64,000 nt of DNA from Nostoc sp. KVJ3 (GTDB lineage Bacteria > Cyanobacteriota > Cyanobacteriia > Cyanobacteriales > Nostocaceae): positions 1 to 64,000 of the forward strand of contig NZ_WWFG01000009.1 in the NCBI RefSeq assembly GCF_026127265.1, read 5' to 3'. Position 1 is the stretch's first letter. Each line of letters begins with the position of its first letter. The notes beneath the pieces are model-generated. The model worked only from the letters and a program-made list of their open reading frames with translations, was not told the origin of the DNA and searched no databases. Position numbers and translations under genes: made by a program. Of the stretch, positions 55,562 through 64,000 are shown in pieces.

Positions 55562-58500
55562 TTAATTTTTAAGTAAACTGCTAAAATCTTGAATGAGCTT
55601 ATCGATCCGACGGAGATAATTGTCTTTTATTCTGTTTGCACTTTTTCCTCTAATAATAATTTGTCCATTATTTTGGAGTTTATAAGGAAGATGCTCGACT
55701 CGTGCAGGATCTATAAGACTTATAGATCCATCTTTTTTTGAAACCATAAACTGCAAGTCATCAATAACTATTGTATCATCTTTCGCTTTTTGCTTAAATG
55801 CCTTTAAGTCTTCAATAGTTTTTTGAGTGACGTATTTCTCAATTACTGGATTAGGTGGGTCATTAATAAATTTTCCTTGATGCAGGATACGCTTACTTAG
55901 CACACCGTCTACCTTTTTCATAAGAATACCTTGCCTGCTAATACCATTGGAATCAACCCACTCAATTAGACCTTTATAGACAGTTGGATAGTTTTTCTTT
56001 GTTAGCTCATATAGGTTTTTAGCTTCTTGAATCAATTGATTATTTTGTCCCCCTTGGGATTGAGTAGGGACTTTAATCACTAAATCTTTATGTTCTGGAA
56101 TTTTATAAACTGTCCCAAATCCTCCCTCATCAATTTTCTGGTCAGACAGTATATTTTCACTTGATAATTCTTCTCGAATCGAGCTAAGAGTAGTATTATC
56201 TTTTGGATTTGGTACGTAAAAATTTTGTCCTTCTAGAGGGTTATTTGAGCTGCTTTCCATTCTATTAGGGCTAAGTAGATCCCTAAGCAACTTGCCTTCT
56301 TCCCCAGCACTGAATATAGCCGTAGCTGCACCATGAGACTGCAAAATTGCCCCTGTGGCGATCGCTACTACCCCACCAGGGCAGCCTATTCCAGTAATAC
56401 ATAAACCTCCACCCCCAACTTCTGCAATACTCCCTGTCAAGAACTCTGCTATTCCTTGGACAATTGCTGCTCCACCTCCAAGCGTGCGTCCCAACTTAAA
56501 AGCTGCTGAGTTTGGCAGAGTTCGCTCCCATAAAACTTCTTCTTTTTGAGTCAGCTGCAAAGGCTTTAATAACGCTCTGATAGAGCCACCATTGTCATAC
56601 AGAAACTGGTACATAGTTCCTAAGACAAATTCAGCTAATGGTTGGACTGCGTGCCACAATTGCTTGATAAAACCTTCTAATTGCTGCTGTTTATCTGTTG
56701 AAAGGTTAATTTGAGACGGCCAAAGGTCTTGGTGGTTATCAGGGTGAACGGTAGGGTTATTTGCTACTTGGATGCTACTGGTGTCGGGCTGTATTTCTTG
56801 AGATTTATCCAAACCCTTGGAATAATAATCAGGGCTGAGACTTTCAGATAAGAGTGAAGCAGAACCTTGAGCAATGATAAGCGAGCTGTTGCCAGTGTAA
56901 ACCCTATAATTTTTGCTGTTGATTGCTACTGAGCCTGTAGCTTGGAATACACCAGCGGCTTGCACATAAACATCTCCCCCTGCACCATTCCCGTTTGAAT
57001 TTAAAAATCCTGTATTTACTGCCCCCTTGGTGCTAGTCAGATAAATACCTCCACCATGTGACAGGATATTATGGGTAGCAATATTCTCAGTAGCTTCAAT
57101 GTTTATAAAGTCACCTTCTGTAGTCAGATCCCCAGTAGCAGTAATAATCCCCTGCTTGCTAATCAGGTTGACTGCTCCATTATTTGAGGTGATGCTACGG
57201 GTTGCTACATCACCGCTTGCTTCAATATCTACAAAGCCACTGCTAGTAGCGATATCACCCCTAGCAGTAATAGAACCAGTAGTGCTACTAAGGTTAACTG
57301 CTCCACCATGCGACAGGATGTTGCTAGTTGCCACATTACCGCCTGCTTCAATATCTACATCCTTGGTAGCGATGATATCACCAGAGGTAGTAACAGTACC
57401 CAGGCTGGTGATTAAGTTGACTGCTCCATTATTTGAGGTGATGCTATGGGTTGCCACATCACCACCTGCTGCAATATCTACACTGCCACCATCGGTATTA
57501 ATGTCGCCAGTAGTAGTAACAGCACCACTATGACTACTTAGGGTAACTGTTCCATTCTGCGAGTGGATGTTATTAGTGGTGATGTTCTGGGTTGCTAATA
57601 TTGCTACACCTCCACTGGTGGAAGTAATGTCACCATTCATAACAGCACCTTGAGTGCTAATTAAGCTGACTGCTCCACTATTTGAACTGAGATTGCTAGT
57701 TGTGATGTCCTGTTTGGCTAGAGCAGTTACACCATTATCAGCAGTAATTTCACTACTTGCAGTAATCGCACCATTACTGCTGGTGAGACTAATTCCACCA
57801 TTTTGGGCGATGATTTTCTGAACAGCGATATCTTTAAGAGCAGTAATATTTAAATCACCGCCATTGGTTTCAATATCGCTCTGTGTAGTGACACCGCCAT
57901 CACTCAAAATGTCCACTTGTTTCGCGGCAATACTACCAATTGTGACATCACCGCTGGGATTATTTCCGCCTTCAGTACCCTGATTCAGAGAAACGCTCAC
58001 CTTACCCGTACCAGCATTCAGTGTAGTTCCTAGAGCCATAGTAATCACTGCTGCACCAGGGTCACGTTCCGCCGCTACCGCATCAGAATCATTAGCCTTA
58101 AGCGTCAGATCGCCGTTATCCGTAGTGATGTTAGCATTGACATTGATGCTGCGACCGGCTTCCAGGGTCAGGCTGCCACCGCTTCCGACTGCACTAGTCG
58201 TAATTGCTTTATTAACCGTGATGTCATTGTTAGCTTGCAGCACCACGGCTGTCCCCGCATTTGTAATTTTGGTAATTTGCGTGGGCGAGATCGTTGTTGT
58301 CACATCCGGATTTTGGGCAAAGGTATCATTAGCACTGAGCGGTGTGGGTGCAGACGCATACTCAAGAATATTGACCAGCAAATTGTTTGCACTTGGTTGC
58401 GGCGTGTGCCAGTTGGTAGTGGTCATTCCACCAAATAAAGCAAGCCCTTGTCCTACAGGCTCTTCTCCTAGTACGATGCCGCCACCCTGGACAACGTTCT

Positions 58501-60391
58501 GGACAACATTATGGACAACAATTTGGTCTCCACCATAGCCGCCACCCTGGACAACAATCTGGTCTCCACCATAGCCGCCACCCTGGACAACAATCTGGTC
58601 TCCACCATAGCCGCCACCTGGGTTTCCGCCTGGGTTTCCGCCTGGGTTTCCACCTGGGTTTCCACCGCCGCCAGAGTTACGCAAAAGGATAGGGGTAATG
58701 CCTCCGCCAGAAACAGTGGCGTGACTGAAGTAATCCCCGCTAAAACTGGTAGCGGTAGGCAGTAGACCGTTAAAGATGGGATGAGATGGCTCGGCAGCAA
58801 CTACATCCCTGGCAAAATCACTAGAACCATCATAATTAAGCGTTACTCCAAAGCCCAATGAGAAGCTACCCCCTACGTTAGGAGCGGCATTAATGAACAG
58901 ATGTCCGCCTTGCTTGACCCAGGCATCTATGCTGGCCGAGTTAGTTGCTAGATAGTTACTTAGATTGACGGCTTGGCTGTCTCCACCATCCAGAAAGATA
59001 AATTTGTAATCATTGCCTGTGCCAGTGGCGAAAGGAGTTGCTCCAGCACTGGAGAGGCTCAGATTATCCCAATTACCAGCGCCAAATGCTGCATTCATAG
59101 CATTCTGGTCACTGGCAGTTGCAGAACTACCCCAATATTGGAAAGGACCGCTGATATAAGCGGCACGTCCTTGTGAATCGTCAATGATAATATTTTTGGG
59201 GTCTAACAGTAAAGTTCCGGCTAACCCATTAACAGCATTGGCATAAACCATCCCTTGAAAATCGAGCAGTTGTTTTCCTGAAACTTCGACCATCCCTCCA
59301 TTGCCGGATTTGCTTCCACCACGGGCACTAATGTTGCCCAAGAAGCGGGTGGTATTGTCAGACCAAACAACTACCTTACCACCATTACCACTGTTCACTG
59401 CGTCGGCGTTAACTTTTGCACCATTGCTGACAAACGTGCTTTGAGCCTGAGGCACTGTCCCTTTGCCCTGGTAATCACCACCAATAAGAGCAGTCCCACC
59501 TCCAGCATTACCTGATACATTAATTTGAGCTTGGTCAAGCAAGGCAACCGTGTTTCCCAATACTTGTACGGTTCCGCCCTTGTGCCCATTAGCCAGACTT
59601 GAGGCATCTAATGTCCCTGAAACCGCGACCAATCCTTCAGTGCTAGTGAGGCTGATGTCGCCGCCGCTAGTAGTGATGTTACCTTTACTAGTAACAGACC
59701 CCTGATAGCTGGTTAGGTTAATTGCCCCACCATTCGAGAGGATATTGCCAGATGTAATACTGCCTTCTGTCTGAACGTTAAGTTCTGAACCAATGTAATC
59801 ACCAAATTGAAGATTATTGGATGCTGAGATTTGGACTTTCGTGGTTCCATCAGTACCAGTGAAAATAATTTGCTCACCAAGGTTAGTTTGAAATACTTCA
59901 CCTTCACCATCGCCAGTCAGAGAAAAGTTTTCTGGATTTCCATTAGCATCTTGTAGAGTTAACTGGAAATTTTGATGATTATCGAAATTACCAAACTTTC
60001 CCTTTAATACTGAACTAGGATTTAAAAGAGAATCGTTACTATTAATTCCAACTAGGGACAGATTTTTCCCACTTCCAGTCAGTGGATCTAAACCAGTTGT
60101 CGGATTGTTTGGAAGTGATTGAGATGCCAGAGATGTCGAAAAAACTGATTGATTAAATAACGGTAAACTATCAGAGATAGTACTAACAGAATTACTGTAG
60201 TTAGTAAGAGTTTCCTGATTAGTGTCAATCAGACCAGAAGCACTACTTGTTGGAGATGTTTTTTGCAACCCTATTAATGACGAATTATACTCTCTTCCAC
60301 TGCTGAAAGATGTGACTGTCAGAGAAGATGGTAATAGCCCTCCTTGAGATGAAGAAGCATCAGTGGGGATAATCATATCAGTACTTGACAT
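55562..60391 (-). CDS. FHA-like polymorphic toxin with pre-toxin region and C-terminal protein-kinase-like domain
   Basis: 1609 residues. Residues 1-130 are Ser/Thr/Asn-rich with no Sec signal or TPS motif. FHA-type beta-helix repeats follow at about 200-420 (KVVVWSDNTTRFLGNISARG; GTLLLDPKNIII). About 440-560 is a globular insert. NPGG and GGYGGDQIVVQ repeats span about 570-640, then a long beta-helix repeats region (about 660-1150). Residues 1290-1380 (GRTLGGGAAIVQGIAEFLTG, GLCITGIGCPGG, SHGAATA) match the pre-toxin segment of polymorphic toxins. Residues 1410-1609 look like a kinase fold: GGFGTVYK loop, VIKVP lysine, LMKKVDG hinge, VIDDLQFMV and SLIDPARV as catalytic and metal loops. No secretion partner is in the window. 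The candidate immunity gene follows. Confidence 0.87.
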   Translation of the reverse strand: MSSTDMIIPTDASSSQGGLLPSSLTVTSFSSGREYNSSLIGLQKTSPTSSASGLIDTNQETLTNYSNSVSTISDSLPLFNQSVFSTSLASQSLPNNPTTGLDPLTGSGKNLSLVGINSNDSLLNPSSVLKGKFGNFDNHQNFQLTLQDANGNPENFSLTGDGEGEVFQTNLGEQIIFTGTDGTTKVQISASNNLQFGDYIGSELNVQTEGSITSGNILSNGGAINLTSYQGSVTSKGNITTSGGDISLTSTEGLVAVSGTLDASSLANGHKGGTVQVLGNTVALLDQAQINVSGNAGGGTALIGGDYQGKGTVPQAQSTFVSNGAKVNADAVNSGNGGKVVVWSDNTTRFLGNISARGGSKSGNGGMVEVSGKQLLDFQGMVYANAVNGLAGTLLLDPKNIIIDDSQGRAAYISGPFQYWGSSATASDQNAMNAAFGAGNWDNLSLSSAGATPFATGTGNDYKFIFLDGGDSQAVNLSNYLATNSASIDAWVKQGGHLFINAAPNVGGSFSLGFGVTLNYDGSSDFARDVVAAEPSHPIFNGLLPTATSFSGDYFSHATVSGGGITPILLRNSGGGGNPGGNPGGNPGGNPGGGYGGDQIVVQGGGYGGDQIVVQGGGYGGDQIVVHNVVQNVVQGGGIVLGEEPVGQGLALFGGMTTTNWHTPQPSANNLLVNILEYASAPTPLSANDTFAQNPDVTTTISPTQITKITNAGTAVVLQANNDITVNKAITTSAVGSGGSLTLEAGRSINVNANITTDNGDLTLKANDSDAVAAERDPGAAVITMALGTTLNAGTGKVSVSLNQGTEGGNNPSGDVTIGSIAAKQVDILSDGGVTTQSDIETNGGDLNITALKDIAVQKIIAQNGGISLTSSNGAITASSEITADNGVTALAKQDITTSNLSSNSGAVSLISTQGAVMNGDITSTSGGVAILATQNITTNNIHSQNGTVTLSSHSGAVTTTGDINTDGGSVDIAAGGDVATHSITSNNGAVNLITSLGTVTTSGDIIATKDVDIEAGGNVATSNILSHGGAVNLSSTTGSITARGDIATSSGFVDIEASGDVATRSITSNNGAVNLISKQGIITATGDLTTEGDFINIEATENIATHNILSHGGGIYLTSTKGAVNTGFLNSNGNGAGGDVYVQAAGVFQATGSVAINSKNYRVYTGNSSLIIAQGSASLLSESLSPDYYSKGLDKSQEIQPDTSSIQVANNPTVHPDNHQDLWPSQINLSTDKQQQLEGFIKQLWHAVQPLAEFVLGTMYQFLYDNGGSIRALLKPLQLTQKEEVLWERTLPNSAAFKLGRTLGGGAAIVQGIAEFLTGSIAEVGGGGLCITGIGCPGGVVAIATGAILQSHGAATAIFSAGEEGKLLRDLLSPNRMESSSNNPLEGQNFYVPNPKDNTTLSSIREELSSENILSDQKIDEGGFGTVYKIPEHKDLVIKVPTQSQGGQNNQLIQEAKNLYELTKKNYPTVYKGLIEWVDSNGISRQGILMKKVDGVLSKRILHQGKFINDPPNPVIEKYVTQKTIEDLKAFKQKAKDDTIVIDDLQFMVSKKDGSISLIDPARVEHLPYKLQNNGQIIIRGKSANRIKDNYLRRIDKLIQDFSSLLKN

Positions 60392-61010
60392 AAGTTGTAT
60401 CTTTTTAATGATGAATTATTGTGACGAAAAACTGAGCCGTATAATTATCTATTGAGAGTTTGTTATGATGAAATCAAAATCTTAATTTCTCTGAGGATTC
60501 ATTACAAAAGATACTTAACTATTAGTGAAACATCAAAAAATAGCTTAAAAAGACAAGCTAGAATATTGAAATTGCTAAATCAGCCTAAAAATTCCCAAAA
60601 ATCCTGCCAATTTGAATTTTAATCAAGGATTTCAGATTTGGGGCAGATTGATTTAGCATAAAGAGTACTGAATAGCCATTTGATTAATTAAGAATTGAAT
60701 AAATGCTTGCTCTCAGAAAACAAATATCTTTGATGAAGATAGTCCAGGTAAGAAATGATTTCGGAATTCTCAAGTTTTAAGGATTGGAACGAACTCAACA
60801 CTTCTAGATATTCATCAAACCTCGAATCTTTGAATAATGCAGGTACTTGAGTTGAAGATAAGATAATATTTGCGTTTCAGTCTACCGAAGCTTTACGGAA
60901 ATTATTACTGGTTGTTTTTTAGGTAAAATTCTGGCTTGACAAGTGAATTTATAGTTAGATTAAAGTTTTTATATGTTTTAGATGTTTTTTCGGAAAAGAA
61001 TTTACAAGAT
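60392..61010. other. Intergenic region between toxin and glycosyltransferase
   Basis: 619 bp, AT-rich, same as 4452-5070. It contains the presumed toxin promoter on the minus strand. Only a weak purine stretch (AAAAAGATA) precedes the toxin start. No other gene, repeat or RNA is evident. Confidence 0.5.
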
Positions 61011-63893
61011 TTATCTAGCTGGCATTGACTGATTTATTTCTGACTGTGGAGCAGAAACTTGGTTAAGCATTCCAGCAGTCCGAAGTTTGTCCAGTACGTA
61101 AAGCACTGCCAATTGCTGTTCTACAAACAACGGGGCAGACAACGGAATTGCATCAATTGAGGCTTGCAGTAAAGATGTACTTTGACTGCCAGTGTGCCCC
61201 AGTTGACGAGGGGAAGAATCAGAAGTTTCAGGATGAGCAAGTCCTACCCATCTTGTGAGTTCGGCTGCAACATTTTTTGCCTCACCTCCAGGCTGTTGAA
61301 CGATTTGCTTCCAAAACATCCGCACAATTTGACGAGCATGATCTTCTAAAGTGCAAGCTTGCTCAGATTTGTATAAGGCGCTGACTATCCTGGCTTGGGC
61401 TAAGTTGAGCGGTATTCCTAGCTCTTTTTGAGAGTGCTGAAGAAAAAAAGCTTCTTCTCCGTGTCGCTCAAGTGTAACTGGTGCGAGTTTCCACAAATCC
61501 CAACTTTGCTTGAGCAGAAACCAATGTTGTTCTGTAATCTCACCTAGTGGCTGCATTGTGGCATGGTATTGAAAGCGTAAAAACATTTGCTTGAGTCTCT
61601 CGACTCTCAGAACATAAGAGTCGGACAAAATTATCTGACTGGAGGAGAAATGATTGTAGAGTACGGTAGAATTTTGAACGTGAAGAAAACGAAACCCCAC
61701 CATTGCTGCTAGAGTTAAATACTCCCGGTCTGCATCCAATTGAGTCTGTGGATCATTCCACACTTGTAACTCTTGCAAGCGCACTGCTGTAGAGCGACGA
61801 ATTAGGAAGGCATGAAGAGGTTGCCAGTTATGCATTAGTCTCTGCATTCTTTCATCGTCATTCTGCTGGAATGCAAAAGCAATTCTTAATTGACACTGCT
61901 CGTTTTGATAAAAGCACCATTGCCAATCACCATAGGCAATGTCAAACTGACGATTTTGTTCTAATGCTGCTACTTGCAAGGCAATTTTTTCTTTTGTCAA
62001 TTCATCTGAACCATCCAGCCATTGGATATAGTCACCAGTAGCTAAAGCTAATCCCTGATTGTAAGCAGAACTTGCTCCTGGTTGCTGGCATTGAGTTAAG
62101 ATTACACGTCCTTTAGTTGTGCTGGCAAATTGGCGACTAATTTCGCTCAAGTCCTCGGTTGAGTCGTGTTCAACAATAATAATTTCCAGATTCTGATAAA
62201 TTTGTTGTTGGCAACTGTGTAGGCAGGCAGCAAATCTCCTGGCGTTATCACTAGAGATAATAATGGAAACTAGGGAGGCAGTGATGGACTGGCTCTGATT
62301 TTGATTGAAAGCGGGGAAAATGTATGACTTGAATTGTTCTACAGTTGTACGAAAATGAGTTTCAATGGTTGGTCGCAAATCGCTGTAGCAGGCGTTGGCG
62401 GGGCGACGATAAAATTCTTCTAGGACTTGAAGCCCATTTGCTAACCATCCAGTACAGTTAGATTGAGTAACGATGCTGTCAGGCAACCAGCGTTTGCGAA
62501 CTAAATACTTGGGAATATGTACTGGAGACCCGTGTGCAAACAGTCTCAAGTAAAACTCCCAGTCATGACAGCCTTTCAACTGTTCGTTTAATAAACCAAC
62601 TGTTTGGAAGACTGATTTGGGTACGACGACTTGAGAGAGTGTGTGAATGAAGCATCGCCAAAGCATCGAAAAAATTAGGTCGTCTGGATGGCTTGGACTG
62701 AGGCTCATTTGGTCGCCCTTGTGGTCAACGCTAGTAATGGCGATATAGTTGCAGTAGCTGAGGACAGCAGTGGGTGTTTGTTTGAGAGTGTCAATTTGAT
62801 GTTGCAAGTAGTCTGGTAGCCATTGGTCGTCGCTATCGAGAAAGGCGATAAATTGTCCCAGCGCGTTTTTGATGCCCAAATTTCTAGCGGCAGCAGCACC
62901 AGTATTAGTGGGTATTTGTAACAGTTTGACCTGTGGATAATGGGTTTGAATCCAATCCGCAGTCCCATCAGTGGAGCCGTCATCAACTACGATTATTTCG
63001 TAGTCAGTATAGGTTTGACAACAGACGCTATCGAGAGCGTATTTAAGATAATGTTTCCGATTGTAAGTTGGAATGATAATCGAAACAGTGGTTGGTGAAT
63101 TTAAAATTTGCTGAGGGGAGTTAGAAGTGTTTTGAGAGCGGTGTTTAGATTTAATAGTAAAATGAGCGACGACTTGCATAGATAGCTCATATTGGCTGTC
63201 TAACCCCCGCCTTTTGAGTGCGTTATTGATTGCTTTTTGAGACCAGCGAATCGGTTCAAACTGTTGGTTAGTCAAGTTACCAGAGTGACGACGATAATAG
63301 TAGAGAGGCTGGGCGATATGGTAAAATTCAGTGACTTCAGAGAGTTTTAGACACAAATCATACTCTTCAGCATAAGTAAAGTTCGGATCAATACCTCCCA
63401 CTTGCTCGTAAACGGTGCGGCGTATTAGGCGGAAATGGAAGATCATAAAGTCAACAAGTAGCCGTTCTTTGGAATAGGGGATTTGGCAACGCTGCCCGAT
63501 TCCATACAGGTTCCCCTGTTCGTCCATTAGTTGATAGTCTGTGTAAACAAGTCCTACCAAGGGGTGGTTATTCAGAATGGAAATTGTCTGTTCTAAGGCG
63601 GTTGGAGCTAGAATATCGTCACTGTCTACCCAACCGATATAATCTCCAGTAGTTGCAGCAACAGCCCCGTGGATAGCAGGGGCGATACCAGTATGTTTGG
63701 CGGCTATGACTCGGATGCGTTGATCTTGCTGGGCATACTCGGATGCGATTTCAACGGAACGATCTGTAGAGCCATCGTCCCAGATTAACAATTCTAAGTC
63801 AGACCAAGTTTGAGCTAGGACACTTTTTATTGCCGCAGCAAGGTAGTTTTCTCGATTGTAAACTGTGATGACGATAGAAACAGATTTTTTCAT
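61011..63893 (-). CDS. Multidomain family-2 glycosyltransferase (three GT2 modules)
   Basis: 960 residues. Module 1 (about 5-230): VSIVITVYNRENYLAAAIKS, WDDGSTDRS and GWVDSDD. Module 2 (about 268-480): VSIIIPTYNRKHYLKYALDS, VVDDGSTDGT and AFLDSDDQW, all complete. Module 3 (about 539-720) has VSIIISSDNARRF, EHDSTED and QWLDGSDE, with an altered first acidic motif, so it may bind rather than transfer. The last 200 residues are helical. It should transfer sugars from nucleotide donors in the cytoplasm. It lies upstream of the Ser/Thr-rich FHA-like toxin in the same orientation, so glycosylation of that protein or of a surface glycan is plausible but not shown. Confidence 0.92.
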   Translation of the reverse strand: MKKSVSIVITVYNRENYLAAAIKSVLAQTWSDLELLIWDDGSTDRSVEIASEYAQQDQRIRVIAAKHTGIAPAIHGAVAATTGDYIGWVDSDDILAPTALEQTISILNNHPLVGLVYTDYQLMDEQGNLYGIGQRCQIPYSKERLLVDFMIFHFRLIRRTVYEQVGGIDPNFTYAEEYDLCLKLSEVTEFYHIAQPLYYYRRHSGNLTNQQFEPIRWSQKAINNALKRRGLDSQYELSMQVVAHFTIKSKHRSQNTSNSPQQILNSPTTVSIIIPTYNRKHYLKYALDSVCCQTYTDYEIIVVDDGSTDGTADWIQTHYPQVKLLQIPTNTGAAAARNLGIKNALGQFIAFLDSDDQWLPDYLQHQIDTLKQTPTAVLSYCNYIAITSVDHKGDQMSLSPSHPDDLIFSMLWRCFIHTLSQVVVPKSVFQTVGLLNEQLKGCHDWEFYLRLFAHGSPVHIPKYLVRKRWLPDSIVTQSNCTGWLANGLQVLEEFYRRPANACYSDLRPTIETHFRTTVEQFKSYIFPAFNQNQSQSITASLVSIIISSDNARRFAACLHSCQQQIYQNLEIIIVEHDSTEDLSEISRQFASTTKGRVILTQCQQPGASSAYNQGLALATGDYIQWLDGSDELTKEKIALQVAALEQNRQFDIAYGDWQWCFYQNEQCQLRIAFAFQQNDDERMQRLMHNWQPLHAFLIRRSTAVRLQELQVWNDPQTQLDADREYLTLAAMVGFRFLHVQNSTVLYNHFSSSQIILSDSYVLRVERLKQMFLRFQYHATMQPLGEITEQHWFLLKQSWDLWKLAPVTLERHGEEAFFLQHSQKELGIPLNLAQARIVSALYKSEQACTLEDHARQIVRMFWKQIVQQPGGEAKNVAAELTRWVGLAHPETSDSSPRQLGHTGSQSTSLLQASIDAIPLSAPLFVEQQLAVLYVLDKLRTAGMLNQVSAPQSEINQSMPAR

Positions 63894-64000
63894 CAGTTAA
63901 CGCCCAATTAGTAAATTCAGCTATGCTTTATAAGTTCAGGTAATATAATGAGTTTTTGACAGGTGTGCTGCTCAGAACTTTGACTAATAATTTTTCTGCT

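Larger units (their letters stand above)
55931..64000. repeat. Right copy of the 8-kb terminal direct repeat (reliable copy)
   Basis: Repeats 1-8058 with all genes intact, so it is the better-quality version. The period (8058 aligned to 64000) gives a circle of 55,942 bp made of bases 8059-64000. The repeat runs to the last base of the window, so its true right limit is not visible here. Confidence 0.9.

Noticed and set aside
1..64000. tRNA, rRNA or riboswitch genes
   Set aside because: No cloverleaf, rRNA-like stretch or known riboswitch core was seen by eye; a covariance-model search would be needed to exclude them.

Overview
The window is a cyanobacterial plasmid, most likely from a filamentous Nostoc-type (Nostocales) host. 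Three things point there: about twenty HIP1 octamers (GCGATCGC) across the window, a CyRepA1-type replication protein, and gene families typical of cyanobacteria (a vWA/MoxR conflict system with a caspase, an FHA-like surface protein, cyanobacterial IS families). The first 8058 bases and the last 8070 bases are the same sequence. I compared them by eye and found 22 one- or two-base indels and no clear substitution. This is what an untrimmed circular contig looks like, so bases 8059-64000 (about 55,942 bp) probably form one complete circle. Positions 1-8058 would then be a lower-quality second read of 55931-64000, and the broken genes there are probably not real pseudogenes.

Layout (circle order). 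8.5-13.7 kb: mobilisation region with a MobP-type relaxase carrying 61-residue repeats, split in frame by an IS4-family element, plus a mobC-like gene and a candidate oriT region. 13.7-20.8 kb: a Cache-sensor histidine kinase, a frameshifted remnant gene, the CyRepA1 replication protein, and a small ParG-like RHH protein behind repeated GCGCGATA boxes. 20.9-28.4 kb: a compact run of small plasmid genes ending in a membrane-anchored P-loop ATPase that could be a coupling protein. An IS, itself carrying a 282-bp MITE, splits the first gene of the run. 28.6-31.9 kb: a response-regulator remnant split by an IS5-family element, which is split in turn by an ISAs1-family element. 32.0-38.2 kb: a double-glycine-leader peptide gene, a 519-bp miniature element whose two ends look like Tn7/Mu-type ends, and a complete 5.16-kb Tn3-family transposon with a tyrosine recombinase.

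38.5-40.4 kb: an orphan HigA-like antitoxin and a frameshifted Xer-type recombinase behind a cluster of short repeats. 40.8-48.8 kb: a five-gene conflict/defence cassette of VMAP, MoxR AAA+, vWA-AAA fusion, an unrecognised protein and a convergent caspase. The VMAP N-terminus and the caspase C-terminus share a gapless 34-residue motif, which may be how regulator and effector recognise each other. 49.0-55.0 kb: parA-parB, an SF1 helicase and a metallophosphoesterase. 55.0-63.9 kb (minus strand): a three-module GT2 glycosyltransferase, a 1609-residue FHA-like polymorphic toxin ending in a pre-toxin region and a protein-kinase-like domain, and 21 bp downstream a 176-residue candidate immunity protein.

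For the five nested insertions where the host gene could be reconstructed (relaxase, HTH gene, NF041680-type transposase, response regulator, IS5 transposase), removing the element and one target copy restores an uninterrupted reading frame. This gives a relative order of events. The two candidates for an under-described system are the caspase/VMAP cassette with its shared motif and the kinase-like polymorphic toxin with its neighbours.
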